In this document: piece after piece, positions 46,701 through 56,961 of the stretch
How the letters are laid out: every line of letters starts with the position of its first letter
Position numbering within the stretch: position 1 is the first letter of the stretch
NCBI RefSeq assembly: GCF_029227915.1
Contig: NC_079882.1
Location: forward strand, 12,774,001 to 12,834,000
From: Hydractinia symbiolongicarpus
Taxonomy: Eukaryota > Cnidaria > Hydrozoa > Anthoathecata > Hydractiniidae
Reading direction: 5' to 3'
DNA length: 60,000 nt
The notes under the pieces: generated by a model
Database searches by the model: none
Told to the model about the DNA's origin: nothing
Seen by the model: only the letters and a program-made list of their open reading frames with translations
Made by a program: the position numbers and the translations under genes

Positions 46701-48141
46701 GTTTGAAACGCTTAGAACACTTAAATTTTAGCCACAAGGAAATGCAGCAGAAGAACGAACCTTTATCATGATCAAACCTGATGGCGTTAAGCGAGGTTTG
46801 GTTGCAGACATCATCAAGCGTTTTGAGCAAAGAGGATACAAATTGGTAGCAATGAAAATGATGATGGTGAGACATTTACAATTCCTTTGTATGCATGAAA
46901 TATGAGGGTTGTTTTATAATTATTAAATAGTATTTTAACTTTTTTTTGTCATCATCATTATAGGCCGATCTTCCCTTGCTGAACGAACATTATGGTGACT
47001 TAAAGAAGAAGCCATTTTTTCCTGGACTCGTCAAGCATATCTCATCTGGTCCAGTTGTAGCCATGGTGAGTATCAATTACCTTGTGACTTTAGGTACATA
47101 GTAAATGAATTCGGTGCAAAGCAGTGTGTGGAAGACAAAAATGTACGTAATATTTGTAAGATTTAAAACGGGGCAAAGAAATACATGTGTGGAAAATGCG
47201 TTGTTTAGCTTTCAGCACTAAATTCACGAATTTAAAATAATCTCTTAGCTCTTAGTTTCTTATTGAAGTTTCAGGATTGTCAGAAAATAATCAGCATATA
47301 ATTAAGTTGATTAATTTTCGCGAAATTCGCAATTTATGTCCATATTCGCAAAAATTTGTTTCCGCGATGCGCAAAAATTACTAGGAATGGCACTTTCGCT
47401 AAAATTAACTATGCACAACATGTGGAAAAACTAGTTTTTTTCGCTTAATTGTAATTTTTTGTAGCTTTTACCAATAATTGATCAGTTTCTCTGATGTGAG
47501 CACATTCAATTAAAGGCTATGCATTATTTAATTATTTAATAACCAACTTAAAATGTATCGCTCATTTGTTCAACGTCAAAATTTTATCCACTTGAGGTAA
47601 AGTAATATTTCACGAGGAGTAGTGAGTAAAATAGTGTGTTACCAAGAGTGGGATTACTTTGATATGCAACAAGAATAAACGATTGAAATCAAAATGTAAT
47701 TGTTTATAAATAAAAGCAAGAAAATAAATAAAAAATATTTATTAAGAAAGGCAGGTACATTTGTGTTTTTAGTTTGAAAAAAAAATCAGGAAGGGTGAAA
47801 ACTGACTAACCTGTTTAAAAGAGTATCCAAGTTTAATTTTACGAGAGAAAGGAAGGAAGGTATTTTGTGTTTCTTCATGATCTTTGTAAAAGTATTTGTT
47901 TGATTCATAGGTTTGGGAAGGCAAAGCTGTTGTAAAGCAGGGACGGCAAATGTTGGGTGAGACCGACCCGTTAAAGTCAAAGCCTGGATCTATTCGCGGA
48001 GACTACTCTATTGACATGGGTCGCAACATTATTCATGGCAGTGATTCAGTAGAGTCTGCGGATGCTGAGATCGCTTTGTGGTTCAAAAAAAGCGAACTTA
48101 TGAATTACCACTTACCCTTGTACTCGCAAGTATTCGAATGA
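43738..48141 (+). CDS. Nucleoside diphosphate kinase, mitochondrial-type (228 aa)
   Basis: Coding exons: 43740-43958, 46732-46866, 46964-47065, 47911-48141 (TGA), all phase 0. An AG just before the ATG suggests a 5' UTR intron. Residues 74-228 are a full NDPK domain: [10 protein letters not shown] at 82-91, [10 protein letters not shown], then [13 protein letters not shown] with phosphohistidine H194. The enzyme moves the gamma phosphate from ATP to other NDPs through that histidine. The 73-residue N-terminal exon is Arg/Ser-rich (RRSITTQSS), followed by an Ala-rich hydrophobic segment of about 20 residues, as in imported, possibly inner-membrane-attached forms such as NME4. It exceeds the usual 152-aa cytosolic length. 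The 2.8-kb first intron carries a transposon. The exact NME class is inferred from the extension. Confidence 0.96.
44351..44830 (-). pseudogene. HIRAN-like domain fragment, frameshifted
   Basis: Minus strand: a first frame (44907-44653) contains [20 protein letters not shown] and SHESDNP, then after a one-base shift near 44660 a second frame reads [27 protein letters not shown] and [12 protein letters not shown]. The order Y..W.P...L.C..E.DNP - A.K - G.IGHLPRE - GG resembles HIRAN-like domains that I associate with cnidarian proteins. HIRAN in HLTF/Rad5 proteins binds 3' DNA ends. The fragment is divergent to the DDE remnant at its right side and probably belongs to the same or a nested element. 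The family call is by memory of the pattern and needs a search. Confidence 0.5.
44890..45535 (+). pseudogene. Tigger/pogo-like DDE transposase remnant
   Basis: Pieces in three frames: [16 protein letters not shown] near 44910-44960, [20 protein letters not shown] and [14 protein letters not shown] (first catalytic Asp region) near 44966-45075, then 45128-45454 with [10 protein letters not shown] and [15 protein letters not shown], and an acidic tail to about 45535. The block between NLDQT and the C-terminal region, which should hold the remaining catalytic acids, is deleted. Such proteins cut and paste DNA at TA sites. It is inactive. Confidence 0.75.
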
Positions 48142-50616
48142 AGAAATGGCAAGAATTCTACATACGCATTAAGGATGGTGTATGATTTTGTAGACTATTT
48201 TTTAATTTAATTATATCTTCAGTTACGTTGATATGTGGTATTTCTTTTACTTTGAAACGTGTCCTCTTATCTTTGGATTGTCTGCTCTTATAGGTACGCA
48301 AAAAACTTATGACGTTATATCTTTTTTACTTTTAAAAGTTACAGAGAGATTTAGGTGACGGTGTCGCAGTAAGGAAATAAATACTATTTACGTTTTGAAA
48401 AACTATGGTGCATTAAAACATATCGATGTATTGTCACACGGACCGAGGCTCAAATTGCTTTCAAAATTGAGCATATGTTATCTATATCTCAGGGCTGTAG
48501 AAATGCATTAAATGTAAGTTTGAATGCCTAAGAGATACAGATAACATTTAGTTCAAAAGACTACAATCATGGACGAAATAGAATGAGAAGAGTGATTAAA
48601 AGCGGTTAGTTAAGCCTGGATAAAATAATTTATCTGCGCTTATAACATGAAGCAATTTGCTCCGACAAGGTTTCGCATAGTCCAACCAATCTGTACATTA
48701 ACCAACCATAGCTACCAGCCAAGGGGTGGCTCTAGTTAGCTACCTTATTATTTTCACCTTAAACCGATAAAATAGAAGTAGCTAGATAAAAACGATAATC
48801 AACAAAGGAAGGGGTGTTCCCAAAACTATATAGATATGGAATTTCGAGTAACATTTTGCTGGCATTTTAATTCACACAAGCCCACAGGGTTGACAGTAAA
48901 AACAAGCTCTGGAAACAAGTTACATCTATAAATATGTTTTTATTAAAGTACTGTTGTTTTACATTAGCAACCGTCTGTGTGTTGTCCTCTTCGCTACTCT
49001 TTCGGACAGTTCCTAGGATACTAGGAAGGATACTATCTACAGCACTAATTTCCGAAATTTTTTTGCAAATTTGGGTCAGTTTTTCCGATTTACTCTAAAA
49101 ATATGACAAAAATGTGCCCTAAAATGGACTAAGCCTTCTAGCAACAGTTATTGACATGACAACAAAATGACATCAACATCACAACAAAAATGACAACAAC
49201 ATGACAACAACAATTTACATGTACATTTTCGTACTACACTACAGTATTTAACGTCTTTATGGTGTCGCCAAGGAATGGGTGACGTAATCAAAATACAAAA
49301 GCCGGTAAATTATAGTATATTATGACGTACTATAATTGTGCCAAGTGTCATAGTCAACCTCGTTCCCAGGGCCTGGAGACGAGGTTGGTGTCATAGTCAC
49401 AGGCTTTACCAATCCAGAGATGTAATGGAATTGGGGCGCCCCAGCTGAGGAACTGTCCAGATAAATTAGGTAAGCAATTTTTGAACAGGTGATGCTAAGC
49501 AACGTATTTTAACTAGAAATCTTGATTGGCTTTACATAGAAATTAAAAGAGTGTATAACTGTACAATATATTTCGGTTGGTTGGACGGATGAGTCTTAAC
49601 ATTTAACCCTTTTGATTATAGTAAATGCTATATAATTATTAAGCAAGTTATCCACCTCCGTTTTTTATTCAAACTAAGCACAATGACCTGTTGAACGTTT
49701 TAAATAGACTGGCACATAAAACTTTTTATCACAGATGGTTTTTTGATTTTGGATTTCAGACCTGCTGATTCATTTATGTATTTTTTTAATCGAAACACTT
49801 TAAACACAAATTTTCATTTCTTGTCTATTTTTCTAATTCTATTCTACTTTTATTTTTAAAAAGGTGAGATCTCCCTTTTCATCTCCGTAGATTTGTTGTT
49901 GTTTTTTGAAAAAAAACACCGAGCTGTCACTAGGGGTGTAATATACATTATTCATGAGTTTTTTTATCTCTCGTTTTTTCAATTATTTATTTCTTGTATG
50001 AATTGAACTTAAATATTTTTCAGTGAAGACTCATGAAATGAATATAAGTGAATTTTTATTTCACTTACTTAAATTTCTTGGAATGTGTATTTTTAAAATT
50101 ATTAGGTTTAATTTTTGATTAATATTAATCATTGAGTTAATGGAAAAATACTTACTGAAAGTCATTCAAAATATAAAGAAAATTGGTGTTTGTAAAATTA
50201 TTTTAACACTTCCAACTCTCTCACAGAGACGATTGTACGTGCTTGAATATTTGTTATGAGTTTGAAGTTTATACTGCATTTACACAACTTATATTTCGTA
50301 ATGTGTTTTAAAAACATTTTAAGTTATCTTGGGATGATATTGTGGCATTGGACGATACTTATTTGAGAAAAGAGAATTTTTTGTTGCTCTTAAGTTAAGG
50401 TGTTTTATTGTGTTGTATTTACTTGCTTACTTGTGTGTTTGTTTGTTTGTTATTTTGCCTTCTACTATTTGCCTTCTAATATTTGCTCAAACACATAAAC
50501 GCAAAGATATCTGTACCAGGCGTATATGCTATGCAGCACAGAAAGTGCTTCCAAGTTTCTTACTTCTTTATCCGAACGGGTTTCGAGAATTATCTTCATC
50601 GAATTCCTTGCAAAGG
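48142..50616. other. Intergenic region after NDPK; no gene seen
   Basis: The 3' UTR of the NDPK gene is expected at the left (AATAAATA near 48376). A simple ATGACAACAACA-type repeat lies at about 49150-49215. A near-palindrome CAACCTCGTTCCCAGGGCC / GGAGACGAGGTTG lies at 49355-49389. No coding potential was recognised. Confidence 0.5.
49355..49389. repeat. CCTCGTTCCCAGGGCC near-palindrome
   Basis: CAACCTCGTTCCCAGGGCC meets a near-inverted GGCCTGGAGACGAGGTTG. Related modules occur at about 608-632, 51413-51425 and 56246-56318. Confidence 0.55.
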
Positions 50617-50887
50617 AAATTATCAGTAAGAAATTATCAGTAAGAAATTATCAGTAAGAAATTATCAGTAAGAAATTATTAGTAAGAAATTATCAGTAAG
50701 AAATTATTAGTAAGAAATTATTAGTAAGAAATTATCGGTAAGAAATTATCAGTAAGAAATTATCAGTAAGAAATTATTAGTAAGAAATTATCAGTAAGAA
50801 ATTATCAGTAAGAAATTATTAGTAAGAAATTATCAGTAAGATTTTATCAGTAAGAAATTATCATTAAGAAATTATTAGTAAGAAATT
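50617..50887. repeat. 14-bp minisatellite AAGAAATTATCAGT, ~19 copies
   Basis: An uninterrupted head-to-tail array with point variants (ATTAGT, ATCGGT, one AGATTTTATC). There are no spacers of constant length between non-identical units, so this is not CRISPR-like. Confidence 0.95.
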
Positions 50888-51891
50888 CGTCAATTTATAT
50901 GGAAATAAATTCGATACTTATGAAAATGAGGACTGTATGACCAAATTGCTTTTAAAGAGGTGATAAGTCTAATGTGGACTTTTTTCGTGTTTGATATTTT
51001 CAGGAGCAGAGGACGAGGCAATATTGCTGCATATATCTCCGTTTCCCCAAAATGAAAAAAAGTAACTCAGATTGAATTAAACATAATTAAATTAATTAGA
51101 AATGAAATGTAATTATAGACTAAAAAAAACATTGGGTTGCGGTAAAAAAATAATAATACATTAGAAAAAAAAATTTCTTGTATTTTCTTTTCAATACAGT
51201 AATAGATCTCCATTGAAACGAATTTTTTCATTCGAACATGCTGTAACTTATTTCTTAAATTTTTTTGTGGCAGTTATAATTGAAAACATTTTTGCTCAAA
51301 ATTGTGTACACAGATTTTTCGCTTTCAAATGACTTAGTGCATCGTTTTAACCAAATGATCTTTTGGATAGAAAATCTGTAAATCTGTATATCTGTGAGAG
51401 TCTTACTAGGCCTGGAGATAAGGTTGTTAGAATACCGGTGAATTAAAATATTAATTTTGTTTACATAATTTTAAAATTATAATTTAAACAAGATTTTCAT
51501 TATTTATACATCTAATCTGAAGTTTGTACGAAGTTTATTTCTAAAAATATTACACAATTGGTAAAGCGGGTTTTTTCTGTTTATTCTTCATCATTTTCTT
51601 TGAACTTTTCTTGCTAAATTTTTGATGAACTTCGTGCTACAAATTTTAACAACTCTTTGAATTTTTGTGACAAATGTTTTTATAAACGATCTTTCGTTAA
51701 CATTTGTGGGTATTAATTTTTACAGGTTATATTTTTTCCTTGTTTAAGGATTTTACACAAACAATGTCGACGTGGCAATTTGTAAGTCCCTTTGTGTAAA
51801 GCAGTATCTGTAAACCGTGGTTTATATTTTTCAAATGTATATGTCCATTCTCAGTTAGAGAGATAAAAATGTAATGCAGCTGCTTTGACTA

Positions 51892-52130
51892 CTGACTTTG
51901 ACTCTTTATATTCCGTCTATCTGTTTGTGCTCAAGAAACGAAATGCCATATATAAAGGACGGGCGACCCCATGTATATTTCCACGGGTTAACGACTACTT
52001 TATGTTATATTACCCGTATACGCCTGTCTGTCTGTCACGCAAAATGGTAACGCAAGTAGTGAGACACACGCAATGCGGTATAAAAAGAAAGGGCGAATCC
52101 GTGGGTTTTTCATGGGCCACCGACTATTTA
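51892..52130 (+). mobile_element. Decayed dimer of the short Helitron family
   Basis: Two tandem ~120-bp units share the family internal motifs CTGTCTGTCTGT, GCAAAATGGTA, TATATAAAGGACGGGCGA and the 3' CCACGGGTTAACGACTA / GGGCCACCGACTA. The terminal CTAG has mutated in both (CTAC, CTAT) and the hairpins are imperfect. It is about 200 bp upstream of the gene at 52331. Confidence 0.7.
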
Positions 52131-52330
52131 TGATTTATTATTTTCCTTCTATTATTATCTAATACAGTATTATGATCAACGAAAATTTTTGCGAATTGTG
52201 TTGTTGTCAATTTTTTTTTTATTTTTGTTTGTTTTTTGTTTTAAAGTGGTGGTGATGACATTATTATATACTGATCATATATAGCTCTATTGTGTTTCCT
52301 TCTTATTTAGATCAATAATTTAGAATAAAA

Positions 52331-53020
52331 ATGGCTAATGATGATTTTAAACAAGATTTCTTCGGGGAAAAAATATTGCATTCTCCGGTCACATTAAAAG
52401 ATACTCGTTTACAAGAGTTAACACTTGGCACAAAACCAAATGCACTACCACCCATACGATCTAGCGTAGGTATATTAGGTTCTGGAGTTAGACGAGGTAG
52501 TGGTACCAAAAACTATACAAACAATGGGAATTATCCTAACACCAAGCATCCATCTTCATTTACATCTCCTACATACATTAATTACTCTTCGACAAGTAAA
52601 AACAATAATTCAAGTGATATCGTGGAATCAGATCAATATATAGAATCCTTAATTAAGCAAAACAAGGAGGCTTCCAAAAACAGAATTTCTGATTTTGATA
52701 TTCTTTGTGAGAATCTAGTTAAACAACGTGAGCAAGATAAACATTCAAAAAAGAACGAGAAAAATCTGTTACGTCGAAATAGCAAGAATAAAATTAAAAA
52801 GATGCCTGTACAACATGAGTTAACTTTATCAAGAGAAGACACTTTTACAACAAAAAGATCAGAAAATCTTGACCAATTGATTGAGAAAGAAGAGCGACTT
52901 TCAAGTAGGCAAAGAAATCGCCAAGAGCGACCAAAGACAGCTAAACATGGTGGTCGCAGAGAAACAATAGCACGACCGAGAACGGGTTATGGACAAAGAA
53001 GACGGATGGATGAACATTAA
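52331..53020 (+). CDS. Unrecognised basic 229-aa protein, single coding exon
   Basis: ATG at 52331 follows a TTATTTAG acceptor-like site at 52303-52310, suggesting a 5' UTR intron. The frame ends TAA at 53020; AATAAA at 53307-53312 fits a poly(A) signal. I do not recognise the family. Residues 1-90 are polar and Ser/Asn-rich (KPNALPPIRSSVGILGSG). 100-140 is a charged helical stretch (ESLIKQNKEASKN, FDILCENLVKQREQDK). 141-229 is strongly basic (Lys/Arg-rich, RPKTAKHGGRRETIARPRTG). No signal peptide or membrane segment. The basic tail suggests nucleic-acid or microtubule binding, but this is only composition. Codon use and complexity look genuine rather than accidental. Confidence 0.75.
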   Translation: MANDDFKQDFFGEKILHSPVTLKDTRLQELTLGTKPNALPPIRSSVGILGSGVRRGSGTKNYTNNGNYPNTKHPSSFTSPTYINYSSTSKNNNSSDIVESDQYIESLIKQNKEASKNRISDFDILCENLVKQREQDKHSKKNEKNLLRRNSKNKIKKMPVQHELTLSREDTFTTKRSENLDQLIEKEERLSSRQRNRQERPKTAKHGGRRETIARPRTGYGQRRRMDEH

Positions 53021-53312
53021 ATTGCTTTTATTTTTGTAACTTTTTTTTAGGAAATTCCTTTATATTTTGTAAATATTTACATCAATATCGATAATAGAAT
53101 ATATAGAAAATATAAATAAGCAACTTACAAAATCTAGGTCAGACAGCCTTAGCAATTCACGAAAACCCCATTTCGTTGCAGTAACAAGAAAGATGTTTTC
53201 TTACAGGTATCTTGTGTACACTTTTCTCACGCCGTTTTTTAAAATTTATTTAGCCTGTTTTTCAGACTTCTACCTGTTTAGTTAGTCATCTATTCCTTAT
53301 TTTTTCAATAAA

Positions 53313-53825
53313 CGCACGTTCTAACAAGCTTCGGGTTCATTGATAGAATTTGATTTTACAAAAAAAGCATCAAACTTTGCATGAATTGAAACAATACATC
53401 CATTGTTTTTCGATATACTTCTCATTGCGCTTTTAATTTGAGATCTAAATGTGCGCGTTTAGTCAGTGTTCTGATCAACAGCAAGATTTTTAGGTAAGAA
53501 TATGGTGCAGCTAGCATGAATTCCTATTATGGTCAGATGCACTTAATTTTTTCATTACACAGTATGTTCTGAATAAACATTAAGAAAATGCAAACATGAT
53601 CATTGTGTTGTCATGATTGAAGATAGGTGAAATTTCGATGACGTATGAGTTTTATACTTTGACAAAATAATTAAATGTAAATATTTGCGCAAGTTAAGCG
53701 TAAATTTGGTTAGCTACTAAACCGCAATAACCATGGTGAATTACTGAAGCCTAATAATACTGTTGAAATATTAATTAGATTCTTGTAACTGTTGACATAG
53801 CAGTGAAATAACAAACATTGGTTTT
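53313..53825. other. Spacer; nothing recognised
   Basis: AT-rich, without coding potential or repeats that I can identify. Confidence 0.4.
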
Positions 53826-53828
53826 ACA

Positions 53829-53962
53829 TGTCCACTAGTCCGTAGCCCAATAAATCCACGGATTCACCCGTCTTATATATATGGCATTTTGCGTTTCCTT
53901 AGTACGACTTAATTCTTGCGCACAAACAGACAAAAAAAGGGCTACAATTATCCAGGTATTCC
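53829..53962 (-). mobile_element. Single short Helitron of the same family, minus strand
   Basis: On the minus strand the sequence runs from GTCTGTTTGTGCGCAAGAAT through GCCATATATATAAGACGGGT and AATCCGTGGATTTATTGGGC to CTAG (53832-53835), with T next. The 3' hairpin has diverged. A 129-codon minus-strand frame crossing it is not credible as a gene. Confidence 0.6.
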
Positions 53963-55579
53963 CGGCAAGTAACGTTGAATGCCAAGTTGAGCGCTTAATA
54001 AAACCGTAAGCTGTGTCACACACCAAGGTGGAGCGCTTCATTACAGGTACACAGCATGCCGTAAATTGAGTGAAGTGTGCACACAATTTTAGTGTTTCGA
54101 ATGTAACACAATTTTCAAAAAATAATTTTTTCGCAACTTTAGCTGAAAAAAAAACACGGTTTACAACCTGTCGTTGCCCCATCATAGCAAAAAAAGTCAA
54201 CAATTTTGCGGAATAAGTTCCCATGAAAGCTCAAAACTAAGCTGAGCGTTTAGTTCATGTAAACTGTGTCGCACATCTGTATACCCATAATACCCCTTTC
54301 AAAACAAAACATTATCGCAGTTTCGGTTTAAATAAAAACACAAGAAAAAGCCTGCTGTTACCCGGTCCAGCTAAAATAATCACTCAGCAATTTTATTTTA
54401 TATAAAAAGTTTTCGTGGGAGTAATAAAGGTGTAGCTACCCAACTGCATTTAGCATAAGAATTATTGATTAAGAATTTTGTTGTAACCAAACCGCCTTTG
54501 ACTACTTTCACTTTTTAGCCAGATCTAGCTAAAGAGCTAGTTAGATAGCCACAACTTTAACACAAGAATTTTTTTGGCTAGGATAAAAAGCTCTTATACC
54601 AAACTGAAGAAAACCATAAAAGATTAGCCGGCTTTGATGCTCTCTCAAAATCTGTGTTTGTAGCCAAAGTAAAATTGTTTTGTTTAAGGTTTGTTAATGG
54701 CTAGAAAACGTGACAACATATTTATTAACATAATCATTTTACAACAGACACACATTTATTTTGATAACTAACCTACATTTCAAATCATACTAGCATTTCC
54801 AAATAAAATGCAATACGTATAGATTTTTAAAACTACGGAATTACATACAGTATTTTAAGATTAAAGTAAAGTTACAACATTACTACGTAATTCGCTTTTA
54901 CTAAAAGTAGGAACCAGTAGTAACCAGCAGTATTTTGAAGTACCAACAGATAACTACCAGTATTTTATAGTAACCACCAGAGAAGCACCAGTATTTGAAA
55001 GTAACCAACAGAGAACCAACATTTTTTTTAAGTGACCGACCAGTTAAATAGATAAAACGAAATATACGCAACTAAACATTTTATAATGTACACAACACAA
55101 CCCATTTTTCTAAAATGTCTGGTGTGATTCGGGCTTTATGCAACAGTTGAGACAGAAAGATTTAAAACCACGCGCGAAAATTCACAAAAACAAAATTAAT
55201 ATTTTAAATAACGAACTAATATCTAAACTGTAAACAAAATATACCGAAAAAACACTATACGCAGGAGAGTTCAAAATGAGACAATTTTTTTTTGTGAGAC
55301 GTTAAAGTTCGAATAAATTTAATGAATTAATAAACTGCACAGTTAGAAGTCATCGAGCGTGAAAACATGCGCGAATAATGCGCGAATAGTGCCAGTGTAG
55401 TGTGTTTGAGACGTTGTATGATTGCAAGCTGTAAACGCCATATTTTTTCTGTTATAACACACTTGTCACGATTTTGTGGCTAAAATACTATTATCTTTCA
55501 CCAAAAAAAAATATTCAGCCTCAACAATTCCTCTTTAAAATAAAATCATGAATAATTAATTAGTTCTGCCGAATATAGT
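53963..55579. other. Spacer; one degenerate repeat
   Basis: At 54890-55030 there are four diverged copies of an AGTAACCAACAGAGAACCA-like unit with CAGTATTTT. The remainder is AT-rich without recognised genes. Confidence 0.45.
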
Positions 55580-55828
55580 TTAAAGGGGGATTTTCACGAA
55601 GCGAATTGAATCTGAGCATGAGCAGTTTTGTTTTGTTTTTTTGATTTTCCTATTTTTTAGCGGCTAAAGGTTTCGCTGCTAGTTTTTGACCAATCAGAAC
55701 GCGGTTAACTAATGTAACCAATGAATTTGGCGCCTTATTTATTTTGTCGTGAAAATTAAAAACCGAATTCGCCATCGAATTCGCCGTCGAATTCGCTGTT
55801 CAATTCGCTTCGTTAAAATCCCCCTTAA
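55580..55828. mobile_element. MITE with GGGGGATTTT TIRs and TTAA duplication
   Basis: Between TTAA (55580-55583) and TTAA (55825-55828) the ends GGGGGATTTTCACGAAGCGA and, on the other strand, GGGGGATTTTAACGAAGCGA are inverted copies extending about 27 bp. TTAA is the target of piggyBac-type transposases. Noncoding, about 240 bp. Internal GAATTCGCC(G/A)TC repeats lie near the right end. Confidence 0.75.
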
Positions 55829-56601
55829 GTCTACGTGCTTGCGAAATTGTACAGAAAGAAATGACGTAACTATTTAAAGAGAAACGTTAATAACAACAAA
55901 GATGGCGCATTATGTAAAAATTTAAGACGATTTTCATTATGCTATACTGCACGAGCTTTAACTTTCGATAGCATTTTCGTTTTACTTTAAAATTTTCAGA
56001 CATGCTTGATGAATCATGCAGCCATGATACGATGTGCGGAAATCTTTTTATATGGAATATTTTTCTTTTAACAGCGTTCGATGCAACAGGGGATGCTAAC
56101 AAAGAATCTTTTGGAAAAAACAAAAGGCTATTGTTAAAAATATAAGAATGAACAAAAAAATCTGCACACCATTTTAACAGGGTTAACCCGAAGTTCATTA
56201 AAAACAGAAGCTGATGAAAAATAACGAGATTGTAAAAAGTTGGAGCCAATCTCGTTCCCAGGGCATTTTGCCTTATTGATGAAGCTGATAGCGGCAAAAA
56301 GGCCCTGGAACAGGCTGGTCACATTATCGCTTATAATTTAGGATAATTATACCCAAAAAATAATTTATGAAACAGTTCTTGCCCTGCAAAATCTTATTTC
56401 TGCCCCGCGCGGGAGTTTCATGTAAACAAGAATACAACAAATATGGCGGTCGATATTTTGTGGAGTGGATAAAAAGATCAGCTAAATTTTTGCATCAACT
56501 TTGAAGAGGCTCGTTAAGAAATATGTTAAAAAATATACCTTTTTTAGTCTGCATGATAAAGAAAATTTAAAGAGAAAGCAAATTTATCTTGATAATTAAA
56601 T
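55829..56601. other. Spacer with one fold-back sequence
   Basis: Apart from the hairpin at 56246-56318, I see no gene. A 136-codon minus-strand frame (56297-55887) crosses that hairpin and lacks family resemblance. Confidence 0.4.
56246..56318. repeat. Fold-back MITE core, CCCAGGGC / GGCCCTGG
   Basis: The left arm CTCGTTCCCAGGGCATTTTG and the right arm CAAAAAGGCCCTGGAACAGG form an imperfect inverted repeat around about 20 bp. It is related to the modules at 608-632, 49355-49389 and near 51413. Confidence 0.65.
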
Positions 56602-56749
56602 TGTGAGGTGTGAGAGATACCAGCAGGACAAGAAATAACACGTGTGTCTCGTAATATAGTTAAATACAAAGAGGCTATATACACTTCACTTCGTGCCTTA
56701 TATATACAAATATAGAACAATCTGTATATATGTAGTCTCCGGCACTACA
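56602..56749 (-). repeat. Probable 3' LTR of the Gypsy element
   Basis: On the minus strand the segment begins TGTAGTGCCGGAGACTACA and ends CACACCTCACA, the canonical TG...CA, 148 bp long. A polypurine tract (AAAAAGGGGAG) lies just upstream on the minus strand at 56750-56762, where plus-strand priming is expected. A TATATATAAGG box is inside. The matching 5' LTR would lie beyond the right edge, so identity between LTRs cannot be tested here. Confidence 0.55.
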
Positions 56750-56961
56750 TTACTCCCCTTTTTATTTCAAAGACTCTGGGAGATCTACTTCGTATTCTGT
56801 TAGCTTAGACGGCTTCGTTCTTTCACGTGTAGATCTTCTAACTTGTTCAATCGCAACTTCTTGATCGAGATTATGCGTATCTTCCTCTACTTCATACTCC
56901 TCGGTTTGCATACTTTTATCTTCACTGTAAACTGCGTCTTTGTCCGCTTCTCTTTCACAGG

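Noticed and set aside
50617-50887. A CRISPR-like array
   Set aside because: Units are 14 bp with no unique spacers; this is a eukaryotic minisatellite.
53835-54224. A 129-codon minus-strand frame
   Set aside because: It overlaps a Helitron end and has no recognisable domain or exon context.
55887-56297. A 136-codon minus-strand frame
   Set aside because: It crosses a fold-back sequence, has skewed composition and no family resemblance.
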